Of a DNA stretch of 64,000 bases, positions 23,904 through 35,690 are shown in pieces. A model generated the notes under the pieces. The model had not been told where the DNA came from and did not search any database. It saw nothing but the letters and a program-made list of their open reading frames with translations. A program made the translations under genes and the position numbers. Location of the stretch: NCBI GenBank assembly GCA_029844215.1, contig CM056718.1:84246764-84310763 (forward strand), given 5' to 3'. Position 1 is the stretch's first letter. Each line of letters opens with the position of its first letter. The stretch is from Przewalskia tangutica. Taxonomy: Eukaryota; Streptophyta; Magnoliopsida; Solanales; Solanaceae.

Positions 23904-24841
23904 AGAAACATTCGTCCCGAATGTTCCTTCTCAAGACGGATAACGATAAAGTTCTTCTAACAAGTTGCCAACGCCACGCCTGGCCACGAAATAACACATG
24001 CGCGCAAATACTTAAATCCAGGCCAACGAGGAACCATCTCGATGATGCAAAACAATACCAACTCTCGCTCTTGGTCCAAGGGACACTCCCTTCGCACATT
24101 CATTTCTCAAAAATGATTACTTCCATCTTTCAGCACAAGTTCACTTCCTTCCTTACTCGTCGTACTCTTCTCGAACACTCGAACTCTTCTTAGTACACGT
24201 ACCACACTTCAGTCAACGCTTCTGTTCCCAAGACTTTGGAGTCACCACCTCCAAACTTGGTCATCTTACTAGCCTCAATCTCCCTTAAGGCCATTCCCGG
24301 CCTTCATGATCCCCTTCTGGTCGAACACATCCACGAACTCATACGATGGTCATCTAAACTTGGGCCTAGCACCCTCGTGACCCTACCACCAGGCGGGACC
24401 ACCCAGAGCTGACCCTACCTCTAAACAGGCCACGGGTTGGCCCGCAACATGGCCCCAACCCGACCTACTTAATGCATCAAGCTCTTGTTTCCCGATCCGA
24501 AACAATCTTACCTATACAGGTCATGAAAGCTACCACTTCCATTTTACACTACCCAAGGAATTTTCCCACAATTACTCCACGTATACTTATACATTCTGAC
24601 AACGATCACCTGCAAAGTCTTGTACTCAAGACGGCCTTACATCTAAGGTCTTAACTGTAATATTCTAAGGTTCATCATTTTCTCACCCCCAGGCTTACCC
24701 TTTTTTCACTAACCAGGTTCTAAATCACATTTTAGCACAAAACTATCCGAACATAACACTTAACACATTATCATAACATCAATACATACAAGTCTCTAGA
24801 GGGTTAAGGATATACCTGAAAATAGGCGGTTCAAAGGACCG
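23904..24841 (-). other. 3' internal block of R4, no recognisable coding
   Basis: About 0.94 kb between the gag stop and the polypurine tract, sharing conserved stretches with R1 and R3. A minus-strand frame at 23902-24099 shows no domain and is not preserved in the other two copies, so I do not call a gene. Confidence 0.7.
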
Positions 24842-26041
24842 CTAAAACTGGGAACTTCCACCGCGACCTCTACCGTGGCCTGCCGGTGTATGAACATCCT
24901 GCCTAGCTATGGAAGGTGAAGAACCCGCAACTGCTCTAGTAGTCTGTGCTATCCTACCAGCGCTAACCCTGGTCGGACAGTCTCTCGCCAGATGACCCTG
25001 TTGGCCACAAGAATAACAATCTCCCAAGTCAGTACGACACTCTCCCTTATGAAGTTTTCCACAACGGCCATACTGAGACAAGGGAGACCTCATCCGGCGA
25101 GCACTCCTACTCCCCTGAAAATCTGAAACCTGGGAGACCCGACCTGCTCCTGAATATCCCGAAGGCTGTGGAGGACCATTCTGTACTGGCAGAGGTACAT
25201 AACTAGTCTGCTGCTGAGGCGGTCCGCCTCGAAGGTCACCAAAGGACCCTGCTGTTCTGGCCCTCTTCTGCTGATCTTGGTCATTCCGTCGATTTCTCCG
25301 CTCCTCACATCCAAGTGCATAAGCCTGCATGCGGGCAATGTCCATGCCCGGCTGAAGAGCTACACCCGAACAACTCTCTGCTAGGCAATCATCGAGCCCT
25401 GTAACATATCGGTGCACTCGATCCTCCATACTAGCTACTAACGCGGGGACGTCTTCGCCAATGAGTCGAACTCCACATTGTACTCCCGAACCGTACGCCC
25501 GTTCTGCCGCAACACCAAAAATCTGTCGGCCCGAGCCCTCCTCATCTGTGGAGGCAAGAAATGTGCAAGAAAAGCCCTTGAGAACTCGTCCCAAACGGCT
25601 GGAAGTGCATGCTCTCCCCGGGACAGCTCCCACGAATCAAACCAATCATTGCGGATCACGCAGCCGATGCGAACCTAGGACCACTGACTCGGTCTCCGAT
25701 GCCTTGATCACTCTCATAATCCGCTGTAACTGTCGGATGAACTCCTGCGGGTCATCCTCAGACTTCGACCCGTAAAACTCTGGCGGCCTACAACTCAGAA
25801 AATCCCGTAGCCTCAAACTATCTGATCTAGGGTGAACCATCGTGCTCGGAACCGCTGCGTCCATCTATCCTCTCAAGTCGCCACAACCACGGCCATTAAT
25901 CGGGCCCACTCGCGTAACCCATCTCCTGCTCCGGTGTGGGGTGGAGGCTCAGTCTTGTGGTCTCGTAGAGATCGCCGCTCTACTCGCAGCTCCCTCTGCT
26001 GTCATGCCCTTCTGGGCCCGGGTTGCCTTAAGCGGAGGCAT
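24842..26041 (-). pseudogene. gag: gag of R4, best-preserved copy, with frameshifts
   Basis: Start at the Met-Pro-Pro ATG (26041-26039), stop at 24842, about 400 codons, a normal Ty3/gypsy Gag length. Three overlapping open pieces cover it: 25864-25646, 25659-25438 and 25633-24842 (263 codons). They carry 'PPEFYGSKSEDDPQEF', 'FLPPQMRRARADRF', 'VREYNVEFDSLA' and 'MEDRVHRYVTG', typical of Retrotrans_gag. A complete CCHC knuckle 'CYSCGQQGHLARDC' (about 24975-25016) is followed by a Gly/Arg-rich end. No protease follows, so Gag ends here by itself. At least two frame changes interrupt the N-terminal half. Confidence 0.82.
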
Positions 26042-26150
26042 AACTGGTAAAAATGAAGTACGTCAGAGGGGTCCAACTTATCACACAGCTCTAAGGCACG
26101 ATCTCAGAATGAGAAGAATGGAAACCAATCCTAAATGTCTGCGACCTCAC

Positions 26151-26184
26151 GATTATAGATGTGGTGCACAACACATCGATAATC
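26151..26184 (-). other. Conserved leader hairpin, R4 copy
   Basis: On the minus strand: GATTAT/ATAATC outer stem, GATGTG/CACATC inner stem with an A-U pair where R2 has G-C, and loop TTGTGCAC (palindrome at 26164-26169). Confidence 0.7.
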
Positions 26185-26233
26185 AAGACTCTACTAGACA
26201 CGCGATGCAGTAGACACTTTCCGAGGATTAACT

Positions 26234-26245
26234 GCTCTGATACCA
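26234..26245 (-). other. Primer binding site, R4
   Basis: Exact TGGTATCAGAGC on the minus strand, the standard tRNA-iMet complement, four bases from the 5' LTR. Confidence 0.9.
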
Positions 26246-26944
26246 CTTTTGTCACGACCCGTTCCGGGGCCCGTGACTGGTGCCTTACCCGGGCACCCAA
26301 GTAGTCATACATCAGAGTAATCAGCGGAACATAAAAAACAATACATGAAACAAAATGTGAAATGAGACACATTTTACCTGAGAGAAAATCGCCTTACGGC
26401 ATATATATATAATTACCAAAGTTGAACAGTTAAATCCTTACAACCACACTTGCAAAGGTTACTGCACCTTAAGATTTACAACAACTATGACGGGACAGGC
26501 CACGCCATACCACAGAATGTACAAGAACCTCTGCACTCGTGGTAACATACCAAAGATAAGCCTCCGAAGGAACGGAGCTTCCCAATACGCTGAAATGTGA
26601 TCCTAAAAGCGGGGATCGACAGCCGATGTACCTCTACCTGCGGCATGAACGCAGCCCCCCGAAGGAGGTCAGTACAACAGGTACCAAGTATGTGAAACGG
26701 TAAATACTGTAAATGAAATCATAATAGTCTATATAAAGCAGGAGACATGTATGATAACCAAACTACAGTACACACATATAACAGTATATCAAGTCAGGGT
26801 CTCACGCCCTCCAAGTCATTACTCAAATATACATATTGGGTCTCACGCCCACAACATCAATCATGCCCGTGGAATACCTTCCTCACTGCCGGCAGTATAT
26901 GATATGATAACACCAAGGAGTACATATGAACACCAAGTCCTACC

Positions 26945-27335
26945 TGATGCCAAAGCCGTACTAACAATACAATACAACCAAACCACGAAGCTGACACGGG
27001 GCAAGTACGAAAGCCGACTACCAGATACCAAGGTCGGCCACGTAGCTGACCGGGGCAAGTACGAGGGCTAACTACCAGGTACCAAGGCCGTATCACGAGA
27101 CTTCGTCACTACACTGAACGGGGCAAGTGCGAGGGCTAACTACCAGGTACCAAGGCCGGCCACGTAGCTGACCGGGGCAAGTACGAGGGCTAACTACCAG
27201 GTACCAAGGCCGTATCACGAGACTTCGTCACTACACTGAACGGGGCAAGTGCGAGGGCTAACTACCAGGTACCAAGGCCGAATCAGCCACGAGACGGGGC
27301 AAGTACGAAAGTCGACCACCAGGTACCAAGGCCGA
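26945..27335 (-). repeat. Minisatellite in R4 5' LTR with about 60-bp unit and 120-bp higher-order copy
   Basis: Units contain AGGTACCAAGGCC, ACGGGGCAAGT and GAGGGCTAACTACC. Two unit types alternate (one with GTATCACGAGACTTCGTCAC, one with GGCCACGTAGCTGACC), so a block of about 120 bp is itself repeated. This monomer is unlike those of R1 or R3 at the same LTR position. Confidence 0.88.
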
Positions 27336-29574
27336 ACAGTAAGAAACCTCATGGAGAGCTAGTCCATGGAATAACACTATCATTAGGAGCGTACCCGTGA
27401 AATTCTCCGTCACTGCCGGTACGCCCAAGTAAGTTCTCAACAAGTCAACCGGCCCTCCACCGAGAGACGCGGTAGTATACAAACACAATTCTTGCACAAC
27501 AAAGGCTATCACAACAAGCATAGGCAAGTTTCACAACAACAAGCATAGGCAAGTTATACACAACTCAAGGTACTTTCATTTTATGCCAAAGTCCGGGTTT
27601 TAACCCTAAAGTACTACGTACGTTAAATTCCTTTTAAGAGATCCATTCCTTTTATAAAAGTCACCCGATACCCTTAGTATAAAAATAGAGTGACTCACAT
27701 CTTTTTAAGTAAACCAAAACAACTTCCATACTTTCCTTTTTAAAACCAAATTAAGGCAATACCATGCCTTCTTTTTGGACCAAAACACTTCTCTTTTTTA
27801 AAGTCAAGTTACCACATTAAAACCAATGATAAAACCCTTCTTTTGTTCTCATAAAGTCGTTATAACTAACTTCCCATAAAGCTGTTATAACACTTTATGT
27901 TTTAAACCAATTTAAGACAACACAATGCCTTTCTTTTCCCTAAAGTTCCAGTTTGCCTAATTTCAATTACTCAAGTTTCTTTATTTTAGAAAAGTTTCAT
28001 AGTTCAATGTCTTAATCTCTTTTAAAACAATTGAGTAACATATGCCATATGTGTGGCGCTTTATTCTTGTTTATAACCATCTTATTAAAGCGACCATGAT
28101 CTAGAAAATGTAATATCATTTTGTCTCATCTTAGCTTCTACGGATGGAGGTTTCTACTGGTTTTAATAATACTTCATTAGTCATTACATTTCCCTTTAAC
28201 GCTCGCAGTGGTTTATCGATACTGCTCGATTTCAAATCAAGAAACATTATTTCTTTTTTTAAAAACCAAGTACTCATTACTCACGAATGAGGTTTCACAC
28301 AAAAATTCATATTAATTCTTTTAAGTCAAGTCTCTTATCTTTTAAGATCAAGTCTCTTAACTTCTAAAAATCAGTAAACCATTCTCTTTATCTCTTTCTT
28401 AAGACGTTATACCTATCTTCCCATAAAGCTAGTATAACTCTTATGTTTTCAAAACCAAGTATTACTCTTCTTTAAAAAAAGTTTCTTAATCTTTTGAAAT
28501 ACTTCAAGATTCTTTATTATTCAGGCTTAAGTCAAAAGACATTGCTGTAACACTACATTCAGTTAACACACGTACGTCTACTATATATATATTCCTTTAA
28601 AATATTTCAAGGTTCTTATTATTCAGGCTTAAGTCAAAAGACATTGTCGTACAACTATATTCAGTTAGCACACGTACATCTAACATACTATATATACATA
28701 TTATTCAGGCTTAAGTCAAAAGACATTGCCACACGTACGTCTACCGTACTATATATATATTCGTTTAAAATACTTCATGCTCAAGAGTATAGGAAGAATC
28801 ACATACCTCGCGACGATTATCGACTATAAGCAAAACGCTCCACGGCTATAACCCGGCTAGCCTTGTCCACCTTCTAAGTAGCACATGCTACTCGCAGAAC
28901 ATTCAACCAATAAAGGTTATCGATCTCAGAATACAATCCTATGTAAATACAGTTTAATCTTCTACTTTAATATTCTTCTGATGTGATTTCAGTTCAAGTC
29001 TTTTCTGTAATATCCTTCTATTACAGTTCAATTCTCTTCTATGAATCTTATATTCATTTCAATACTACTACAGTATGTAATTTCCAATTACACTAGAAGG
29101 ATAGGATTATTTACCTCGGTAAGCCCAAAATTATCCAAGTTTAAAGTCGATCCTGAGCAACGTTTAGCTCTACTCGAGTGCTCCAATCCGCTCCAAACAA
29201 CCCTTAGAAGTTCTACGCACTTACTTAACACTTCAACCGACTATGAAGGTTTTCCTTAGGGTTTCGTTTAGTGGCTAAAGGAAGTATAATAGTATTTTCC
29301 GGGCTCTACGTATAGAGGTAACTTTTGGAAAGTACTACAAGGTATTTGGGCTAAAGTATTTGGGCATTATAACAATACTTGGAGAGTATTTCTATACCAC
29401 AAAGGGGGGGTATTATACGAAAATAACTAGGCTAGGGGGGGTGGTGTTCTCGGCCAAGGCTTCTCAAAAGAGGGGGGGGGGGGGGGGTTTGGACGAACCC
29501 AACACAAAAAAGGGGGAGGGATTTCAAGACTTGGAAATGATTTTAGGATGAAGAAGTTCATCAACTTAGAGGGG

Positions 29575-29582
29575 TATTTATA
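29575..29582 (-). promoter_or_regulatory. TATA box of R4 5' LTR
   Basis: TATAAATA on the minus strand about 410 bp from the LTR start. It is the expected promoter for the R4 transcript. Confidence 0.7.
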
Positions 29583-29989
29583 GGTCAAGCAATGGCCAAC
29601 CAATGGCCAAGATCAAGCCAAGTGCCATGCAAGTGTAGGGCTAGGATTAAGCCAAGTGCACCTTATCCATCTACCACACCAACTTGCACAAAATATCCTA
29701 CCAACTAAAGTGGTCCAATTCGTCCCAATGGATGCCTCAAGTCCACCAATGTGAGGGTGACACATGCCACCCTCCCGTTGGTCCAAAATGTTTCGTCTCT
29801 CGGAAAAATCCGCAAAAATTAGAAATGACATAGCCGGAATTTTCCCTTCGCAAGTCTTGTAAAACGTTTCGTCGAAAAACGATTATTTTCGGCACTTGTG
29901 CCCAAATTTTCGAACCTTGCCAATCCTTAAGGCTTAAATTTTTATACGTACGCCCTCACGTACATACTCTGAAAATACGGGGTATAACA

Positions 29990-30949
29990 ACTACCACCTC
30001 ATGTACCACATGAAATCTAGATTCGTCTCGCTCCTCTGGCTAACATTATGGAAACATTGCATAGTGATAACCGATCCGAATTGGAATCCATTTATGAGTC
30101 GTGATTAATATATATCATGAGATTTTGTCTAATCAGTTGTGAACCTAGAAAATGTAAAATGAACTGGTTATATCTTAGCTTCTATGCAGATGGAAAATTC
30201 TACTCATTTCAATATAGTAGATTATCGATTCCTTTTTCATTAACGCTGCAATGACTTGTTCGATAGCTTTCTCATTAGTGTTGTAACTAGCAAGATCAAT
30301 TCGACTCTAACGTTTACTAAAAGCTCTTACCAACATCTTCCATAAGACTTGGTAAAGACTTAGGAATAATTTAGACATGCATTTAGCATAGAATCAATAA
30401 CAAGAATACTCCTTAACTTCTAAGAGTAGAATAACTTTTGAAACAATACCACAGTTATGGTTCACACGAAGAACATGCCAAAAGAGAGAAAGAAGAGGTT
30501 CACATACCTTATCGTTCTTCTACCAATCCGTTAAGTGGAATACGCCGTACGTAGCTTCTACCAATATGCTAAGCGGAATACACCTCACGTTGCACTTCAA
30601 CCTATAATTATAATAGAATGCCTATCAACTATATGCCTTTAAGGGTAGGTTATAGACTAAGTAAAGTTCCTATTTCTACGAAAAATTGGGCAGCACTTCC
30701 TTTGTTTCTACATACTTTTCCACCTTTTCCAAGGCCCAATTTCAACAATAACCAAGCCCCGACTAAGGGCACAATCAATACAAAAACCAAAGGGGATTAC
30801 ACGCCTACCATACGTATAAAATTCTGCCCCACAATCATATAAAAATAGTCCATAAAACAGTCCACAATTAATCAACATTAAAGGTACAATGTGAAGCCTT
30901 TAACACCCGTATTCATTAGGACTTTCATTAGCCATTTTACCACATTAAT
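29990..30949 (-). repeat. Type-B LTR fragment (-) between R4 and R5
   Basis: Similar to about 40850-41900 of the type-B LTR at 38723: shared runs include CTTCTATGCAGATGGA, the TTCGATA...CTCATTAGTG area, GGGCAGCACTTCCTTTGTTT and GAAGCCTTTAACACCC. Its left end is cut by R4 and its right end by R5. I see no gene in it. It is the oldest visible sequence here, since both neighbours inserted into it. Confidence 0.7.
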
Positions 30950-33900
30950 TATTACACCCCATATTTCCAGGACATGTATAGGAGAATAGACGGGAGAACA
31001 CAAGACTTAAAAATTTTGAACGAAAGAAAGAATTGTTTTCCAAAGGAAAAATCTTCCGAACCTCGGGAAGGAAAATTGTTCGTTAATGAGAATTGAGTTC
31101 TCATTGTTATTGAGACTTTTAGAATTTATCGGAATTATGGAATTTTATTTTCAGAGTTGGATACGTGGGGCCCACCCGAGAAATTTTACGTGTTGTGGGG
31201 CCCACGAGATTTCCGATATTTTGACCAATTATGAGAATTTCGGGAAACAAAATTTTATGGACCAATGGGAGGGCGACACGTGTCACCCTCCACATGGATC
31301 ATGATGGACGAAATAAAGGGAAAAGTGTAGCCAATTTTGGCTTGATAAAATTGACTAAGTCTTGTAGTCAACATAGCTTGAGATAATTGACCACATCATA
31401 GCCTTCCATTTGGATTAATCCTAGCCCTTGATTTAATTATATATACTAACTACTAGTGCAAGACTAGTCTTCAAGACTTAGAAAAAAATCAAGAACTTGT
31501 GTGTTCTTAGAGAGAGCTCTCGGCCAAGGCTCCTTAATGGAGAGAAAATTTTGCAATCTTGCTTCATAAATCCCAATATTCAAACCTAAGATCCCTAGAG
31601 GTATTCTAAGGATATCCCAATACAAAAATCCTGGAAAAACTACGTTATTACGTTAGTCGCAACATGAAAACCTAAGGGGGTTTTCATAGGTGGATTTGGA
31701 ACTTGAAGAGGAGTTCTTCATAAGCTTCTAAGGGTTGCTTGGAGTGGATTGGAACGTCAAGAAGAGTAGCTAAAGTTGCTAAGGATCGACTTGAAGTCTT
31801 GGATGATATTTGGGTTTATTGAGGTAAAACCTTCGTCTTCTTAATGTAATTGAAGATTACATGTTATAGTAGTTGATAGACGAGCATGTGATATATAGAA
31901 TGAAGTTTGAAAAGATTTGGATCATGTTGAGATGTTAAAAACCAAAAATTGGAATGCTAGCCATTAAGGTTGTAAATCAATTCGGTTGTTGGTTATAATC
32001 GTTACATGTTATATAAGGAAGAGAATATAGTTGTTTTAATTGATTGTGACTTATATAACATGTTGGAATAACGATTTGTATTAGAAAGGGAATGAAAAAT
32101 ACTATATGTTGTTACACATTATAGCCGAGAATGACCATTGAATTATTGGACTGTTTTATACAATTGTGGGGCAGAATTTTACATGTCTTGTTAGGCATGT
32201 AATCCCCTTTGATTAGTTGATTGGTTGAGCCTTAAATGTGGCATGTTGGTTATTGATTTTCGGGCCTAGAAAAATGTGGAAAAGTACGTAGAAACAAAGG
32301 AAGTGTTGCCCAATTTTCCGTAGAATAAGAGACTTTATAATTAGAATTATTCTACGATAGAAAGCTAGAAGTTGATAGCCGTATTATGGTCATTATAGGT
32401 TGATATTCTACGTCGGCATATTCAACTTGGCAAGTGGATTAAGCCGGAGAGGTATGTGAACTCTTCCCTATCTCTTGAGCATGAGTTTACGTACGTATTT
32501 TAAGTGAACTTGGTTTCAGTTCGGTATCCTTGCCTTGATTTCGAAAAGTGAAGTAACTCAGCTTTTAAAAGTATATGTTACTTGATGTTACATGTAAAGA
32601 TTACTTGACTTGAAAAGAATAGAATACTTGATTTGGAAAAGTATGGGTTACTTGAACTATTTTTAAAGTCAAGAGACTTGATTTCTAAAGTCAAGGAACT
32701 TGAAGTATTCTGAAAGTTATGAAACTTGATTTGAAAGTATATGATACTTGGTTTCAAAAGTATAAGTCTCTTGGTTTCAAAGAGGAACGTAATTGTCCTG
32801 GTTTCGAAAGACATAAAGTGTTATAATGGCTTTATGGGAAGTTAATTATAACGACTTTATGGGAAGTTAAATGAGTGGTTTACTCAAATGATTTAAACAA
32901 GGATAAAAGACTTGGTTTTAAGAAAGACAACTTGATTTAAAGGCATAAGTTGCCTAAGTTTTGAAAGTAGAAGTCACTTGGTTTAAAATCCTAAAAATGT
33001 ATTTCTAAAGATGTAGTGACTTGTTTTGAAAAGTAGACAAGCCTTGATACTACGGGTGTTAGTATCTTGGGGGTTCTATACGAGAAAGAGTCATTTTTAA
33101 AAGGATAAAGGTATGTAGTACTTTGGGTTAAATTCCCGGATTTTTCATGACATTTTAGTGCCTTAAGTTATATAAAATGAGAGTGCATACTAATTAAAGT
33201 CTAATGAGAAGTTAAGGGATTTCTTAACTTGCTTATGATACTATGATAGCCGGTTGTGCTTATGTTATGATATTTATGGTAGCCTTAAGTGCTAGTGTTA
33301 TGTAAATTTTGCGGGGTAAACCCCCGGGTTACTACATATTCCGTGGATTTGCTCCCCACGATGCGAGTGCAGCGTTTGTACTCATTGCGGGTCCACTGGG
33401 CCCATGCGGGTGAAATAGTCCCATGCGGAGTAAATTGCTCCATTGCGGGTCCACAGGACCTATGCGGGTGAAATAGTCCCAGGAGTAGGATTGCTTAATG
33501 ATACTACGAGCGGGTGACCCTAATTTGATCATGAGCTTCCTATTTTTAAGCAGTAAAGTATACTCTTGATTACTCTCATTATTAGTAAGGCACAGTGTAC
33601 TGTTAGTTTGGTTATCATACTTATCTCCAGCTTTATTTTAGACTATATGATTTCATTACAGTACTTTCAGTTTCACATACTTGGTACATATTTTGTACTG
33701 ACCCCCTTTCCTCGGGGGGCTACGTTCATGCCGCAGGTAGAGTTAAACAGGTTGTTGATCCTCACTCTTAGGATCACTGTTCAGCTGTTGAGAAGCTCCA
33801 TTACTCCGGAGGCTTACCCTTGGTTCAGATTCCTGGTATTATCGGTTGTTGTACATTCAGGGGTATGGCGGGGCCCTGTCCCGTCAAATTTGTTATGTTA

Positions 33901-34140
33901 AAATTCTTAGAGGTTTGTAGTCATGTATGTGGGTCGGTTTTTAAATAAAAAGGATGTAACTGCTTTTGACTATTTGTATATATATATATCCACGAAGGCA
34001 GCCTTATCGGCTAGCCTGTTGTTTACTTCTTACTGATTTAGGTTGTGTGTTTTATGTATGTTCCGCTGACTTTCTCTGATGGTTACCTGTAAGGGTGCCC
34101 AGGTAGGGCACCAGTCGCGGGCCCGGGGTCGGGTCATGAA
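30950..34140 (+). repeat. R5 5' LTR, type B (3.2 kb)
   Basis: It shares overall layout with the other LTRs (inverted repeat 31269-31290, GAG-GTAAAA at 31821-31827, two 3' hairpins at about 33700-33740 and 33866-33886), but the U3 sequence is different and contains two GTGGGGCCCAC-like motifs (about 31167-31206). The LTR end reads TCATGA with the usual ACA damaged. A CATGCGG-rich repeat lies at 33358-33485. Confidence 0.8.
31269..31290 (+). promoter_or_regulatory. U3 inverted repeat with G-box, R5
   Basis: Arms GAGGGCGACA and TGTCACCCTC around CG, giving a central ACACGTGT G-box. One arm position is mismatched. About 170 bp upstream of a weak TATATA (31438-31443). Confidence 0.55.
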
Positions 34141-34144
34141 AAAG

Positions 34145-34156
34145 TGGTATCAGAGC
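34145..34156 (+). other. Primer binding site, R5
   Basis: Exact TGGTATCAGAGC, the tRNA-iMet complement, after the decayed LTR end. Confidence 0.9.
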
Positions 34157-34202
34157 AGTTAGTCCTCGGAAAGTGTCTACATACCGTGTCTAGTAGAGTC
34201 TT

Positions 34203-34236
34203 GCTTTTCGGTGTGTTGTGCACCACATCTATAACC
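34203..34236 (+). other. Conserved leader hairpin, R5 copy
   Basis: Inner stem GGTGTG/CACATC and loop TTGTGCAC (palindrome 34218-34223) are intact. The outer stem has decayed to GCTTTT/ATAACC. Retention of the inner part in the oldest element suggests it was the constrained part. Confidence 0.6.
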
Positions 34237-34781
34237 AGGAGGCTGCATGACATTTAGGATTGGTTTCCATTCTTCTCACTCTGAGATCGTGCGATAGAGC
34301 TGTGTTGTTAGGGTCGTCTCTCCCTAACGAGTTATGTTGATTACAGCTACGAGAAAGACAGCAGTGACCCAGGGAGGATTATATGGATTGCACATCCAGG
34401 TTGGTATAATGACATACAACTATACGAATTTATGTATAAGGTCCAGACGTGTGTTGCCTAGAATTATTTTAGATTACCAAGAATTGGTAAGGCCTAATTA
34501 GATACCGGAAGGTATGAAACAACTTAATGAATTCTCATCAAAGTTTTACGTGCTAATTTGAGATAATTAGGAAGTGATGAGTTGTCTGAGAAGGTAATGA
34601 ACCCTTAAGAAATCATGTTAAGGGACTTAATGGAAGACTATGTTATAGATTAAGTTGCGTAGTATGCTTAAGAGAATTGTACGGATAAGATCCGTATGAA
34701 GTAAGTATGGTGGTTGTGATCAAGACAACATGATTGGGGTATTATGAGAAGCTATCTTACCCGTATGAGGGGAAGGGTAAT

Positions 34782-34786
34782 GTAGG
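34782..34786. other. Target site duplication GTAGG, left copy (S1)
   Basis: GTAGG directly before the S1 LTR and again at 38427-38431 directly after it. Confidence 0.95.
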
Positions 34787-35439
34787 TGTCACGACCCGAA
34801 TCCGGGCCCGTGACTGGTGCCTTACCCCGGGCACCCTAGTGATACAACATCAGAGAAAACCAGCGGAAATAAAAACTTTACACATGAAATGAGAGACATA
34901 ATAAATAAACAGGCCAACCCAACAATTTGCCTTCAAGATATATACATAAAACCCGAGCAGTTATCCTTTTACAAACCACGCCACTTGGCGGTCTCTGACC
35001 TCTAAGATTTACAACAACTATGACGGGACAGGGCCGCCATACCCCGAATGTACAAGAACCTACAACTCGTGGAACACATACAAAAGATAAGCCTCGGAGG
35101 AACGGAGCTTCAATACGTGAATCGAGATCCTAAGAGCGAGGATCCACGACCGATGTACCTCTACTGCGGCATGAACGCACTTCGGCGAGGTCGACAACAG
35201 TACAGTATGTGAAATCGTAAAATCGTAAATGAAATCATAGCGATCTATATAAGCGGGAGACATGAATGATAACCAAACTACGATACACATATATCGCTTA
35301 TATCAAGTCGATCTCACGCCTCCACATCATTCATGCGTGGAATGCCTTCCTCATCGCCGGATCTATGATATGATAACACCAAGAAGTACACCAGACACCA
35401 AGTCCTACCACGATGCCAAAGTCAGATTAACAATTCAAA

Positions 35440-35690
35440 TGGAAGCATACCTGCGCTACGCATCGTGTCGGTATGTCCAAAAAGGGAACCACAAGACAAA
35501 GAATCAAAATGGAGGCATACGTGCGCTACGCATCGTGTCGAGATGTCCAAAAGGAACCATAAGACAAAGATTCCAAATGGAAACATACCCGCGTGCGCTA
35601 CGCATCGTGACAGTATGCCCAAAGGGAAACAATAAAGCAGTATCAACATGGAAGCATACCCTTTCGCTACGCATCGTGTCAGTATGTCCA
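35440..35690 (-). repeat. Minisatellite in S1, about 70-bp unit
   Basis: Four units centred on GCGCTACGCATCGTGTC near 35452, 35523, 35597 and 35663, with TATGTCCAAA spacers. The same monomer occurs in S2 (45400-45715). Frames at 35262-35768 and 35422-35713 come from the repeat. Confidence 0.88.

Larger units (their letters stand above)
12566..29989 (-). mobile_element. R4: gag-only LTR element split by R3 (and by R2 at its left)
   Basis: Read leftward: 5' LTR (29989-26250), primer site, leader, gag, 3' block, polypurine tract, 3' LTR (23890-23224 and 14040-12566, continuing beyond R2 outside the window). R3 sits between the two 3' LTR pieces. The two LTRs align well: 12566-14040 with 27866-29321, and 23224-23890 with 29317-29989. 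No pol is present. The right flank starts ACTAC, the expected target duplication. Confidence 0.9.
26250..29989 (-). repeat. R4 5' LTR (3.74 kb), uninterrupted
   Basis: TGTCACGACCC to GGGGTATAACA in + coordinates. It is the intact reference for the interrupted 3' LTR. It contains the 3' hairpins (26485-26510 and about 26636-26670), a 60/120-bp minisatellite (26945-27335), the ACTTAAG array (28515-28745), a 17-base G run (near 29472) and the TATA box (29575-29582). Confidence 0.92.
34157..34786 (+). pseudogene. gag: R5 leader and degraded gag start
   Basis: The leader matches the other elements to about 34342. The position of the gag ATG reads ACAGCTACG, so the start is lost, followed by a readable 'RKTAVTQG'. 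From about 34385 to 34786 I recognise no domain. It is cut by S1 at 34786. Confidence 0.5.

Noticed and set aside
23902..24193. Short frames on both strands in the R4 3' block
   Set aside because: No domain, and the frames are not preserved in the homologous blocks of R1 and R3.
26250..29989. R4 5' LTR as another solo LTR
   Set aside because: It is followed on the minus strand by an exact primer site, leader, gag, polypurine tract and a homologous 3' LTR, so it belongs to a complete element.
29990..30949. Host intergenic or gene sequence
   Set aside because: It matches the middle of the type-B LTR at 40850-41900; both ends are cut by other elements.
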